Assembly (NCBI RefSeq): GCF_000151105.2
Contig: NC_014804.1
Span: 682,001 to 746,000, forward strand
DNA length: 64,000 nucleotides
Reading direction: 5' to 3'
Source: Thermococcus barophilus MP
Lineage (GTDB): Archaea; Methanobacteriota_B; Thermococci; Thermococcales; Thermococcaceae
The notes beneath the pieces were generated by a model. It was not told the DNA's origin, made no database searches, and saw nothing but the letters and a program-made list of their open reading frames with translations. Of the stretch, positions 43,563 to 51,474 are shown in pieces. Position numbers and translations under genes: made by a program. How positions within the stretch are numbered: the first letter of the stretch is position 1; each line of letters starts with the position of its first letter.

Positions 43563-44707
43563 CTCTTCCCACCATAAATACTGATTTCCCTCAGTTTTTC
43601 AACGACATCCCTTATAATCTCGTATGCTTTTACTATCTCCTCTTCAGTCGTCCACTTGCTTAGGCTCAGCCTCACTGAACCGTGGGCATCTTCAAATGAA
43701 CCTCCAATGGCTCTAATCACATGACTCGGCAAAAGTTCTTGCGAATAGCATGCGGAACCAGTTGAGAACACTAACCCCCTTAGATCACAGTGAAGCAAAA
43801 TGCTCTCTCCTTCAACGTAAGCGAATGAAACGTTTACATTATTGGGAAGCCTTTTCTCTCCTCTTGGGCCGTTGAGCTTTGTATCGGGGATGCCTAAGAG
43901 CAGATCAATTAGCTTATCTCTAAGCTTTGCCATTCTCTTAGCGTCATCATAGTTTATCAGCTCTACAGCCTTTCCAAAGCCAGCTATTGCTGGAACATTT
44001 ATCATTCCCGGTCTTATTCCCCTTTCTCTCACATCTCCATCGAGAAGAGGTTTGAGCTTAACCCCATCCCTTATATAAAGTGCGGCAATTCCCTTAGGGC
44101 CGTGGATTAAGTGGGCAGTAATGCTCATTAAGTCAACATCCAGCTTTTTGACATCAATTTTGACTTTACCAAAGGCATGATTTGCGTCCAGATAAAGGAG
44201 AGCACCTTTATCGTGGACTATCTCAGATATTGCTTTGATATCTTGAATAGTTCCAATTTCAAAGTTTCCTAAGTGAGTGGCGAAGAGAATTGCGTCTTTT
44301 AAGTTGCCCTGGAGATTATCAAGGTTGATAAAACCCTCTTTATCAACACTAACTTCATAAGCTTGGAAGCCCCACTCTCCCAATCTTTTGACTGTGTTAA
44401 GAATTGCTTTTCTCTCAATTTTGCTTGCCAGGACTTTTCCTTTACCCTTAGCCCATGCTACACCTTTTATCGCCAAATTATCTGCTTCAGTTTCATCGGA
44501 GACAAAGATAATTTCCTCTGGAGAGGCATTTATTTCCCTCGCTATTTTTTCCCTCGCTTCTTCAACAGCTTCTCTGGATTCTTCGTCAAATATATGCCCA
44601 AATTCCCCTCCAGGAGTTCCATATTTTCTCTCAAAATATTCAAGCATTACCCTAATTACCTCGGGGTCTGGCTTAGTCGTGTTTGCATTGTCTAAATAAA
44701 TAACCAT
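43559..44707 (-). CDS. iscS: Cysteine desulfurase homologue (IscS/NifS) without the PLP lysine
   Basis: The 382-residue protein is a class V aminotransferase fold with YLDNANTT at the start, the H145 loop (ATHLGNFEIGTIQD) and the persulfide cysteine C320 (STGSACYS). At the PLP Schiff-base position, where IscS reads HK-x-x-GPKG, this protein reads H199-L200-IHGPKG: the lysine is replaced by leucine. The DNA around 44110 supports this reading. It may be an inactive partner of IscU or use another mechanism. The ATG at 44705-44707 follows GGGTGG. A TATA-like ACTTAAAAG lies upstream, but read-through from the regulator gene is also possible. Confidence 0.9.
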   Translation of the reverse strand: MVIYLDNANTTKPDPEVIRVMLEYFERKYGTPGGEFGHIFDEESREAVEEAREKIAREINASPEEIIFVSDETEADNLAIKGVAWAKGKGKVLASKIERKAILNTVKRLGEWGFQAYEVSVDKEGFINLDNLQGNLKDAILFATHLGNFEIGTIQDIKAISEIVHDKGALLYLDANHAFGKVKIDVKKLDVDLMSITAHLIHGPKGIAALYIRDGVKLKPLLDGDVRERGIRPGMINVPAIAGFGKAVELINYDDAKRMAKLRDKLIDLLLGIPDTKLNGPRGEKRLPNNVNVSFAYVEGESILLHCDLRGLVFSTGSACYSQELLPSHVIRAIGGSFEDAHGSVRLSLSKWTTEEEIVKAYEIIRDVVEKLREISIYGGKR

Positions 44708-44771
44708 CTTTTCCACCCGCTTATCACTAAACAAAGACCACTTTTAAGTATTGCTGGACAGAGCTGTATAG

Positions 44772-45161
44772 CTACCCAAATAAATCTATGCATATCCTGC
44801 ATTTTGATGGGTCTAATTCGGGATCAATCTTCTCATGAATAGGGCAGAGATACCCTTTTCCAAGCATTTTAAGGGCAATTTCAACGAGTTCTGCATGTAT
44901 TTGGTATTCTGTAAGCTTTTCTTTTATTATTTTATCTGCAAGTTCTTTCAGGTAATTATCTATATCCTGAAAATTGGAGATGTCAATAAAACTTCCCCTG
45001 TTCATTCTTAAATACCTTGAAACAGCTGATTGGGTAATATGTAGAAGTTCAGCGACTTGAGTTTGAGTCAATTTATGATCTCTGTACAGAATCTCAACTA
45101 ATCTCCTCCTCAGTGAGGGGTATACATACTTTGAAGCAACTTCGAAAGCATTTATCTTCAT
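44772..45161 (-). CDS. HTH regulator with C-terminal cysteine cluster
   Basis: The 129-residue protein has a TrpR/sigma-like HTH at residues 31-53 (LTQTQVAELLHITQSAVSRYLRM), a helical middle and a C-terminal C106-P-I-H109...C121-R-I-C124 group that could bind Fe-S, zinc or react with NO. A TATA box and a TATGACA-type palindrome lie directly before its ATG (45172-45187), with almost no leader, so it probably represses itself. The same palindrome is at the hcp, DUF2249 and FDP promoters. It is upstream of iscS on the same strand. I infer that it senses nitrosative or oxidative stress. Confidence 0.8.
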   Translation of the reverse strand: MKINAFEVASKYVYPSLRRRLVEILYRDHKLTQTQVAELLHITQSAVSRYLRMNRGSFIDISNFQDIDNYLKELADKIIKEKLTEYQIHAELVEIALKMLGKGYLCPIHEKIDPELDPSKCRICIDLFG

Positions 45162-45171
45162 AGTTGTTTAT

Positions 45172-45187
45172 TATGACACATGACATA
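45172..45187. promoter_or_regulatory. Operator at the regulator's own promoter (TATGACA-CA-TGACATA)
   Basis: A near-palindromic copy with one mismatch lies between the TTATATATG TATA box and the regulator start codon at 45161. Binding would block its transcription. Confidence 0.65.
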
Positions 45188-45292
45188 TATAAGGGTTTCG
45201 AAAAGAGGGTAAATTTATCCTTTATGAAAATCAAGACAAAATTTGAGACTTCTGCTAAAGCAAGAGAGTACTTGTTAGTTTATCAAAGATAT

Positions 45293-45308
45293 TATGACAC
45301 TTGTCATA
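45293..45308. promoter_or_regulatory. Orphan operator copy between regulator and hcp (TATGACA-CT-TGTCATA)
   Basis: A perfect 7-bp inverted repeat lies about 130 bp from the regulator start and 205 bp from the hcp start, with no gene of its own. The rest of 45162-45514 holds only AT-rich sequence and the two flanking promoters. It may support looping between the other sites. Confidence 0.55.
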
Positions 45309-45482
45309 TCAGACAGCACGTTAATTAATGTTTTGTTATATTATATTCCATAAAAATTCACTTTTTGCTAAATAGATGTCGGATTTTTGTTCTATAAGTT
45401 CCATTTACACACGGAAATTTTCTCTTTATGTTAAACAACCAAAAAGTTTTTATGAAGAGAAATTCATAGATAATCTTGAAAT

Positions 45483-45498
45483 TATGACACATGTCATA
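45483..45498. promoter_or_regulatory. Operator at the hcp promoter (TATGACA-CA-TGTCATA)
   Basis: A perfect 7-bp inverted repeat lies about 17 nt before the hcp GTG and about 30 nt after a GTTTTTATG TATA-like element, so it overlaps the transcription start. Confidence 0.75.
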
Positions 45499-45514
45499 GA
45501 AGGAGGGATTGAAA

Positions 45515-46882
45515 GTGATAAAGGTACCTGAGAATTTAGATATGCTCTGCAACCAGTGTTCGATGAGTTTGGCGGGAGGGTGTACTATAAGGGGAGTCTG
45601 CGGCAAGGATCCTGACCTCAACTCGCTCCAGGAGGCCCTGCTCTACGGCATAAAGGGAACATCGGCCTACTACTACCACGCCCTTGAGGTCGGCTACGAC
45701 GACCCGAGGATAGGCCACTTTTTGGCTGAGGCCCTCTACTCGACCCTGACCAACGTCAACTTCGACAAGAACCGCTTCCTTGAGCTCATCCTTGAGAACG
45801 GAAGGGTTCACCTTGAGGCGATGAAGCTCCTCGATAAGGCCTACGTTGAGACCTTCGGAAGGCCGGAGCCGGTTGAAGTCCCGACCGGAACTGCGGAGGG
45901 ACACAGCATACTCGTCACCGGCCACAGCTACAAAGCTCTCTATGAACTCCTCAGGCAGATCGAGGAGATGAGCCTTGAGGATGAGCTCAAGGTCTACACC
46001 CACGCGGAGATGTTTCCGGCACATGCATACCCCGAGCTGAGGAAGTTCAAAGCGCTCTACGGCAACTGGGGAGGCTCATGGCTCTACCAGAAGAAGGAAT
46101 TCGCGGAGTTCCCGGGCGTCATTCTGGGCACAAGCAACTGTGTCCAGCAGCCGACGAAGGCTTACGCCGACAGAATCTTCACCGTTGGGATAGCGGGCCT
46201 TGAAGGGGTTCGCCACATCGAGGACTACAACTTCGAGCCGCTCATAAAGCGCGCCCTTGAAACCCCCAGGATGGAGGCTTACGACGGCGGAAAGCTCCTC
46301 ACCGGCTTCCACCACGCCAACGTCCTTGCCATGAAGGATAAGCTCATCGAACTCATTCAGGAGGGCAAGATAAGGCACATCTTCGTCGTGGGCGGTTGTG
46401 ACACCCCGCACAAGGGTATGGGGTACTATGAAAAGCTAACCGAGCTGATTCCAAAGGATGCGCTGATACTCTCTGCGGCATGCGGCAAGTTCCGCTACAA
46501 CGCGAGGGACTACGGCACCATTGAGGGCATTCCGCGCTTTTTGGACTTCGGCCAGTGCAACAACGTGTACTCGATAATCGAGATTGCAATAGCACTCGCC
46601 AATGAACTCGGGACGGATGTGAACTCCCTGCCGGTGAGCATAGTCCTGAGCTGGATGGAGCAGAAAGCCATAGCGATACTCTACTCGCTCCTCTACCTGG
46701 GAATCAAGGGCATCTACATCGGACCAAGGCCGCCAGAGTTCCTGACTCCCAATGTGTTTGAGATCCTCAGGAGGCAGTTTGACCTCAGATTAATAAGCGA
46801 TCCAGAAAGAGATTTAAGAGAGATGCTCAACAAAGGTGTAAAAATAGAAGAGGGCTCACCTCTTGCGGAGGAGCTCGACTGA
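45515..46882 (+). CDS. hcp: Hybrid cluster protein (hydroxylamine reductase), short form
   Basis: The 455-residue protein has the N-terminal cluster cysteines C12, C15, C23 and C29, and hybrid-cluster ligands in EGHS/H, GTSNCVQQP, VVGGCDTPH, LSAACGKFRYN and GQCNN segments. It is shorter than the enterobacterial form, lacking an N-terminal helical insert, as in archaeal class III Hcp. Hcp detoxifies NO and hydroxylamine. I chose the GTG at 45515 because GGAGGG is seven bases upstream; the TTG at 45509 overlaps it. About 45600-46790 is distinctly GC-rich (60% in one 60-nt line) compared with its ends and neighbours. Confidence 0.95.
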   Translation: MIKVPENLDMLCNQCSMSLAGGCTIRGVCGKDPDLNSLQEALLYGIKGTSAYYYHALEVGYDDPRIGHFLAEALYSTLTNVNFDKNRFLELILENGRVHLEAMKLLDKAYVETFGRPEPVEVPTGTAEGHSILVTGHSYKALYELLRQIEEMSLEDELKVYTHAEMFPAHAYPELRKFKALYGNWGGSWLYQKKEFAEFPGVILGTSNCVQQPTKAYADRIFTVGIAGLEGVRHIEDYNFEPLIKRALETPRMEAYDGGKLLTGFHHANVLAMKDKLIELIQEGKIRHIFVVGGCDTPHKGMGYYEKLTELIPKDALILSAACGKFRYNARDYGTIEGIPRFLDFGQCNNVYSIIEIAIALANELGTDVNSLPVSIVLSWMEQKAIAILYSLLYLGIKGIYIGPRPPEFLTPNVFEILRRQFDLRLISDPERDLREMLNKGVKIEEGSPLAEELD

Positions 46883-46884
46883 GC

Positions 46885-47370
46885 TCATTCTTTCAATTTT
46901 TTAAGCTTTTCTAATAGTTCCCCGAACTTCTCATCTGAAAGATTGCCCAGTTCTTTGGCCTCTTTCAGTGTTATTGTCTTTGCCAGGGTCTTTCTCAGGG
47001 TCTCATCTTTGAGCGGTGTGAAGCCGTACTCGATGAGCACTTCAAGAGCTTCGGGATACCTCTCTATGAGCATCCCGACGTTTGTGTTCTCGTTTATCTC
47101 GATTTCTTTTGCACACTCCACATCGTCAAGTCCTGAAATTTCCCCGGCACTCCCATCGTTCCATATCCTCAAGATGTAGGCATCTCCAGCTTTTTTCAGC
47201 TCGTGTCTATAGCTCGCCTCCTCAAGCTTTGGGAGGATGCCTTTGAACGGTTTGTCACCTATTGCCTCGATGCCCTCTCCTTCTTTCAGATCCTTCAATG
47301 CCTCAACTATCCTTACAGCAGGTTCCGGGGGGTTTAGCCCCCTCAGGTCCAGCACAGCTTTAATCTCCAT
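46885..47370 (-). CDS. DUF2249 plus DUF1858 protein
   Basis: Residues 1-80 are a TusA-like DUF2249 domain (VLDLRGLNPPEPAVRIVEAL) that has lost the CP cysteine. Residues 95-130 are a DUF1858 domain (INENTNVGMLIERYPEALEVLIEYGF), also found at the N-terminus of ScdA/RIC iron-sulfur repair proteins. The ATG at 47368-47370 follows GGTGAAGCGA. An operator lies between its TATA box and start. It is convergent with hcp and divergent from the FDP operon. A role in Fe-S repair after NO damage is plausible. Confidence 0.85.
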   Translation of the reverse strand: MEIKAVLDLRGLNPPEPAVRIVEALKDLKEGEGIEAIGDKPFKGILPKLEEASYRHELKKAGDAYILRIWNDGSAGEISGLDDVECAKEIEINENTNVGMLIERYPEALEVLIEYGFTPLKDETLRKTLAKTITLKEAKELGNLSDEKFGELLEKLKKLKE

Positions 47371-47390
47371 TCGCTTCACCATAAACCTAT

Positions 47391-47406
47391 AATGACAAGT
47401 GTCATA
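47391..47406. promoter_or_regulatory. Operator at the DUF2249 promoter (ATGACA-AG-TGTCAT)
   Basis: A 6-bp inverted repeat (7-bp arm mismatch only at the outer base) lies just after a GTTTATATG TATA box and 20 nt before the start codon of the DUF2249 gene. Confidence 0.7.
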
Positions 47407-47453
47407 TAAACTTTGCTGGACATGAATGGGTAGAAAGGTTTAAAAGTATTGAA

Positions 47454-47469
47454 TATGACATACGTCATG
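47454..47469. promoter_or_regulatory. Operator at the flavodiiron operon promoter (TATGACA-TA-CGTCATG)
   Basis: A copy with two mismatches in the second arm lies after a GTTTAAAAG TATA-like element (about 47438-47446) and 14 nt before the FDP ATG. It is the weakest of the five copies. Confidence 0.6.
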
Positions 47470-47482
47470 AAGGTGTGTAATT

Positions 47483-48664
47483 ATGAAAGCTGTAAAAATT
47501 GTTGAAGATGTTTACTGGGTTGGAGTTAAAGACTGGAACAGGAGAATTTTTGATTCTCTAATTCCCCTTCCAGAAGGAACTTCATATAATGCCTATCTGG
47601 TAGTAGGAAGAGAAAAAACCGCCCTCATAGACACCGTAAATCCCGGTTTTGAGAGGGAGCTTGAGGAAAAAATAAACGAAATCGTAGATGTAGCCGATAT
47701 TGATTACATAGTGATGAATCACGCCGAGCCCGATCATTCCGGTGCAATTCCATACCTACTGGAGAGAAACAAAAAGGTCATCCTCATTGCAACCGAAAAA
47801 GGCGCGAACATGGCTAAAGCATACTATGATGTCCCCGATGAGAGGATTATGGTAGTGAAGGATGGCGACACCGTCTCGCTGGGAGGGAAGACCCTCAGGT
47901 TCATAGAGGCACCTTGGCTTCACTGGCCGGAGACAATGTTTACCTACCTCGTCGAGGACAAAATACTCTTTCCCTGTGACTTCTTTGGGGCTCACCTTGC
48001 TGGGGGCTTTTACGACGATGACGTGCCCGACCTTCTAACGCACGCCCAGAGGTACTTCGGGGAGATAATGATGCCCTTCTCGGCCATGGCGAAGAAAGCA
48101 CTCAAAAAGATCGAGGGGCTTGAGATTAAGATAATCGCCCCGAGCCACGGCCCGATATACAGGAATCCCAGGAGGATAATCGAGGCGTATAAAAAGTGGA
48201 GCAGTGGAGAGACGAAGGAGAAGGTTATCATAGCCTATGTCAGCATGTGGGGGGCAAACGAGACAATGGTGAGGGAGCTCGCAGCTCTCCTGACCGCTGA
48301 GGGGATAGATGTTAAGGTCTACAACCTCGTGAGCTCGGATATAGGGGAAATCGCTAAAGACCTCGTGGACTCGAGGGTGATAGTTTTAGCAGCTCCCACA
48401 GTCCTTGGAGGTGCCCACCCTCTTGCAATTTATGCCGCATACCTCGTAAAGGCACTTAGACCGCCTGCAAAATATGCAGTGATAATGGGCTCCTATGGGT
48501 GGCACGGGCGAAGTAAAGATTCCCTCCTTGAAGTGCTGAAAGGCTCAAATATAGAGCTCCTCGGGAGCCTTGAGGTTCGTGCGAGGCCGAAGAATGAAGA
48601 TTATGAAAAGCTCCGCAGGCTTGCGCTTCTTATTCAAGAAAAGGTTAGGGGTGATGCTGAATGA
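47483..48664 (+). CDS. Flavodiiron protein (NO/O2 reductase, FprA-like)
   Basis: The 393-residue protein has an MBL-type di-iron domain (H80, E82, D84, H85 in NHAEPDHSG; H147; D166; a later PSHGP histidine) followed by a flavodoxin domain (about residues 250-390). FDPs reduce O2 to water or NO to N2O using FMN and di-iron. It heads an operon with the DUF438, cupin and M24 genes, under a regulated promoter. Its middle (about 47860-48420) is more GC-rich than its ends. Confidence 0.95.
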   Translation: MKAVKIVEDVYWVGVKDWNRRIFDSLIPLPEGTSYNAYLVVGREKTALIDTVNPGFERELEEKINEIVDVADIDYIVMNHAEPDHSGAIPYLLERNKKVILIATEKGANMAKAYYDVPDERIMVVKDGDTVSLGGKTLRFIEAPWLHWPETMFTYLVEDKILFPCDFFGAHLAGGFYDDDVPDLLTHAQRYFGEIMMPFSAMAKKALKKIEGLEIKIIAPSHGPIYRNPRRIIEAYKKWSSGETKEKVIIAYVSMWGANETMVRELAALLTAEGIDVKVYNLVSSDIGEIAKDLVDSRVIVLAAPTVLGGAHPLAIYAAYLVKALRPPAKYAVIMGSYGWHGRSKDSLLEVLKGSNIELLGSLEVRARPKNEDYEKLRRLALLIQEKVRGDAE

Positions 48665-49998
48665 CCGAACTCCTAAAAAACCGTGAATATAAGAAAGAAA
48701 AAATGAAAGAACTTTTGAAGAAAATCCACAGCGGCGAGGATGTTGAAAAGCTCAAGGAGGAGTTTAAGGAACTCTTAAGGAGCATTTCTCCCCTTGAAAT
48801 ACCTCTCATTGAACAGGAGCTCGTTAAGGAAGGCATTTCAGCGAGGGACATAGCTAAGATGTGCGACATCCATGTTGAGCTCTTCAGAGAAGCAGTCGCT
48901 GGTGTTGAAAAGGAGGAAATAAAGGATATCCCCCCTGGACATCCTCTCCATACGCTCTATGAGGAGAACAGGGAAATAATGAAAGATGCGGAAATGCTGA
49001 ATCTCTATGCATCCACTCTCGCAAACACGAAGGATGAGAAGATGAGACAGGAAATTCTTGGTGTTCTCAAAGGAATAGCCAACCAACTCAGAGCTGTTGG
49101 TTTTACCCACTACAACAGGGAAGAGATGCTTATCTTCCCATACCTTGAGAGGAGAGGGATTACAGCTGTTCCAACAGTACTCTGGACAAAGCATGATGAG
49201 ATAAGAGCAATGATAAAGCAGCTAATCGAAATATTAAACAGAGAAAACGAAATGGAGTGGGAGCAATTTGTAAGTAAAGTGAAAGAAAAAGCCTCAGAAC
49301 TTTCAAGAGCTTTAGTTGACATGGTGTTCAGGGAAAACAACATACTGTATCCAACATTGAAAGCCCTGCTCTCCGAGGGAGAGTGGGTTGCCATTAAGCA
49401 GCAGGAAGAGGCAATAGGGTATTACAAAGTTAAGCCCGGAGATGAGTGGAAGCCAAGGGCAAAGCCTCTTCATCCTTATGAGATTGACCCAACCTTAACA
49501 GCTGAACAGATTTTGAGCCTACCAAAGGAAGTTCAGATGGCACTGAGGGGACAGAAGCTTGAAGGAGACAGAACTAAAGTAAAGAGGGAAGGCGACTTGG
49601 AGTTAGACACTGGCTATCTCTCACCAAAAGAAATAAACGCGATTTTCAAGCATCTTCCAGTTGATATAACCTTCATAGACAAAGATGATAGGGTGAGGTT
49701 TTTCTCAGGCGGGGACAGAATATTCACAAGAACACCCTCAGTTATCGGAAGACCTGTACAGCTCTGCCATCCACCGAAAAGTGTTCATGTAGTAAACAAG
49801 ATTCTTAGGGCTTTTAAGGAGGGCAAAAAAGACGTTGCAGAGTTTTGGATTCAGATGGGGGGGAGATTTATACATATCCGCTATTTTGCGGTCAGAGATG
49901 AAAATGGAGAGTACTTGGGAACACTTGAAGTTGTTCAAGATGTGACTGAAATCAGAAAACTTGAAGGAGAGAAAAGGCTTTTAGACTGGAGGGACTAA
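48661..49998 (+). CDS. DUF438-hemerythrin-PAS protein
   Basis: The 445-residue protein has an N-terminal DUF438 domain (about 1-80, HSGEDVEKLKEEFKELL), a hemerythrin-like domain (about 95-245; HTLYEENREI, FTHYNREEMLIFPYLE, TKHDEI and NNILYPTL give the metal-binding His/Glu) and a PAS domain (about 320-440; LPVDITFIDKDDRVRFFSGGD). Hemerythrins bind O2 or NO; PAS domains sense ligands. It overlaps the FDP by four bases, so it probably senses or delivers gas to it. Confidence 0.9.
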   Translation: MTELLKNREYKKEKMKELLKKIHSGEDVEKLKEEFKELLRSISPLEIPLIEQELVKEGISARDIAKMCDIHVELFREAVAGVEKEEIKDIPPGHPLHTLYEENREIMKDAEMLNLYASTLANTKDEKMRQEILGVLKGIANQLRAVGFTHYNREEMLIFPYLERRGITAVPTVLWTKHDEIRAMIKQLIEILNRENEMEWEQFVSKVKEKASELSRALVDMVFRENNILYPTLKALLSEGEWVAIKQQEEAIGYYKVKPGDEWKPRAKPLHPYEIDPTLTAEQILSLPKEVQMALRGQKLEGDRTKVKREGDLELDTGYLSPKEINAIFKHLPVDITFIDKDDRVRFFSGGDRIFTRTPSVIGRPVQLCHPPKSVHVVNKILRAFKEGKKDVAEFWIQMGGRFIHIRYFAVRDENGEYLGTLEVVQDVTEIRKLEGEKRLLDWRD

Positions 49999-50000
49999 AT

Positions 50001-50312
50001 GTGATTGTTGTAAAAGTGGGAGAGGCTGAGCGAATTGACAACCCTCATGGGGTTGATGTTAAAAAGCTGATTGGTATGGAGAATGTCCAGATACTCCACG
50101 TAACCCTGAAGCCTGGGGAGGGGCTTAAAAAGCACGCCACTCCTGTGGATGCCTTCCTGTACGTCATAAAGGGCAAAGGGATGGTTGAAGTTGGGGATGA
50201 AAAAGAAGAGGTTAGGAAGGCAACCCTCGTTTACCTTCCAAAGGAGGTCCCCCACAGCGTTGAGAACACGGGAAGTCTGGAGATGAAGTTCCTTGTGATT
50301 AAGGTGGGGTAA
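50001..50312 (+). CDS. Small cupin protein
   Basis: The 103-residue single-domain cupin has LKPGEGLKKHATPVDAFLYVIKGKG with H, and a later PKEVPHSVENTG histidine; the metal set is incomplete (Ala where a second His is usual). It starts with GTG at 50001, eight bases after GGAGGG. It ends where the M24-like gene begins, so it is co-translated. In this operon it may bind a metal or small ligand. Confidence 0.85.
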   Translation: MIVVKVGEAERIDNPHGVDVKKLIGMENVQILHVTLKPGEGLKKHATPVDAFLYVIKGKGMVEVGDEKEEVRKATLVYLPKEVPHSVENTGSLEMKFLVIKVG

Positions 50313-51410
50313 ATGAGGGAAAAAGCAGAGATATTTAAAAAGAGAGTTGAGAAGTTTCAAAGGCTCTTAAAGGAAAACGAGATAGATGGAGCCGTTATAA
50401 GGACACTCTCCACCTTTATTTACTTTACAGGTACCAAATGGCTTCGCCCGAGCCTCCTCATTCCTGCAGAAGGGGAGCCGGTAGTTATTGTTGCCAAAGG
50501 TGAAAAGGAACTATTTATGCAAAAGAGCTGGATTGAGAACGTTAAGGAGTTCCAAAAGACGGAAGACCTGATGGCAATGGTGACGATGTGGATTGCAAAG
50601 AACGGCTACAGCACCATCGGCATGGAGTTCTCCATCGAGAGGGATGCCTACATTCTGTTCTATGAGCTTTTCAAAAAGCTCAATCCGGGAGTGCAGATCG
50701 AAGACATCAGGCACCTTTCAATGCAGCTGAGGATGATAAAGGACGACTGGGAGCTTGAGAACATAAGAAAAGCGGGAAAAATTGCGGTAAAGGGAATGGA
50801 AGTGGCAATGGAGGAGATAAAGCCCGGGAAGAGCGAGCTTGAGATAGCTGCCGAGATTTACCGTGAGCTGATGCTCAACGGGAGCGAGGACCCGAAGGTC
50901 TATGTATCCGCAACACCGAGGGCACATGCCGAGCCCTTTAGAGACGTTAGGGTTGAGAAGGGCAGGTTTGTAACCGTGGTAATTGGCGCCGACTACAACC
51001 ATTATTATGCAAACCTGACGAGGAGCTTTTTCATCGGAGAGCCAAACGAGAGAGCAAAGAACGCCATTGAGGCAATGGAAGAAGTTCACAAAATCGCTTT
51101 GGAAAAGACCCTGCCAGGAGTAACTTTTTCCAGAGTGGAGAGAGACATAGCTGCGGTTTACAGGGAGAAGGGACTCCAAGAATACTATATAACAGGATAC
51201 ACACACGGAGTTGGACTGCTGATTGAGGAGGACCCAATAACAACCATAGTAGTTCCCCACAGGGCAATGAAAGCACGAGAAGGAATGGCGCTGGCGATTG
51301 TGCATGCACCGCTCATGGTTCCAGAGGGTGCAGTAAAGAAGGAAGACACTGTGATACTTGGCAAAAAGGTTGAAAATGTTACTCCTTTTGAGGCACCCGT
51401 GTTTCTTTAG
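50313..51410 (+). CDS. M24 fold (Xaa-Pro peptidase-like) protein lacking metal ligands
   Basis: The 365-residue protein has the prolidase layout: a creatinase-like N-domain (1-125) and a pita-bread domain. Of the five metal ligands of prolidase, only two remain (H298 in THGVG, E344 in KKEDTV). The two aspartates are V223 and N234, and the other glutamate is A332. It is probably not a metallopeptidase and may be a creatinase-like hydrolase or a binding protein. It closes the FDP operon. The DNA is locally GC-rich. Confidence 0.8.
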   Translation: MREKAEIFKKRVEKFQRLLKENEIDGAVIRTLSTFIYFTGTKWLRPSLLIPAEGEPVVIVAKGEKELFMQKSWIENVKEFQKTEDLMAMVTMWIAKNGYSTIGMEFSIERDAYILFYELFKKLNPGVQIEDIRHLSMQLRMIKDDWELENIRKAGKIAVKGMEVAMEEIKPGKSELEIAAEIYRELMLNGSEDPKVYVSATPRAHAEPFRDVRVEKGRFVTVVIGADYNHYYANLTRSFFIGEPNERAKNAIEAMEEVHKIALEKTLPGVTFSRVERDIAAVYREKGLQEYYITGYTHGVGLLIEEDPITTIVVPHRAMKAREGMALAIVHAPLMVPEGAVKKEDTVILGKKVENVTPFEAPVFL

Positions 51411-51474
51411 TTTTCTATTGCTTAAATTCCATTTTCAGGAAGAATAGAAATAGTTGGAGGGAGTATTTGAAAGA

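Noticed and set aside
45358-45621. Open frame of 87 codons on the minus strand across the hcp promoter
   Set aside because: It crosses the operator and the hcp start, has no ribosome-binding site and no recognisable sequence.
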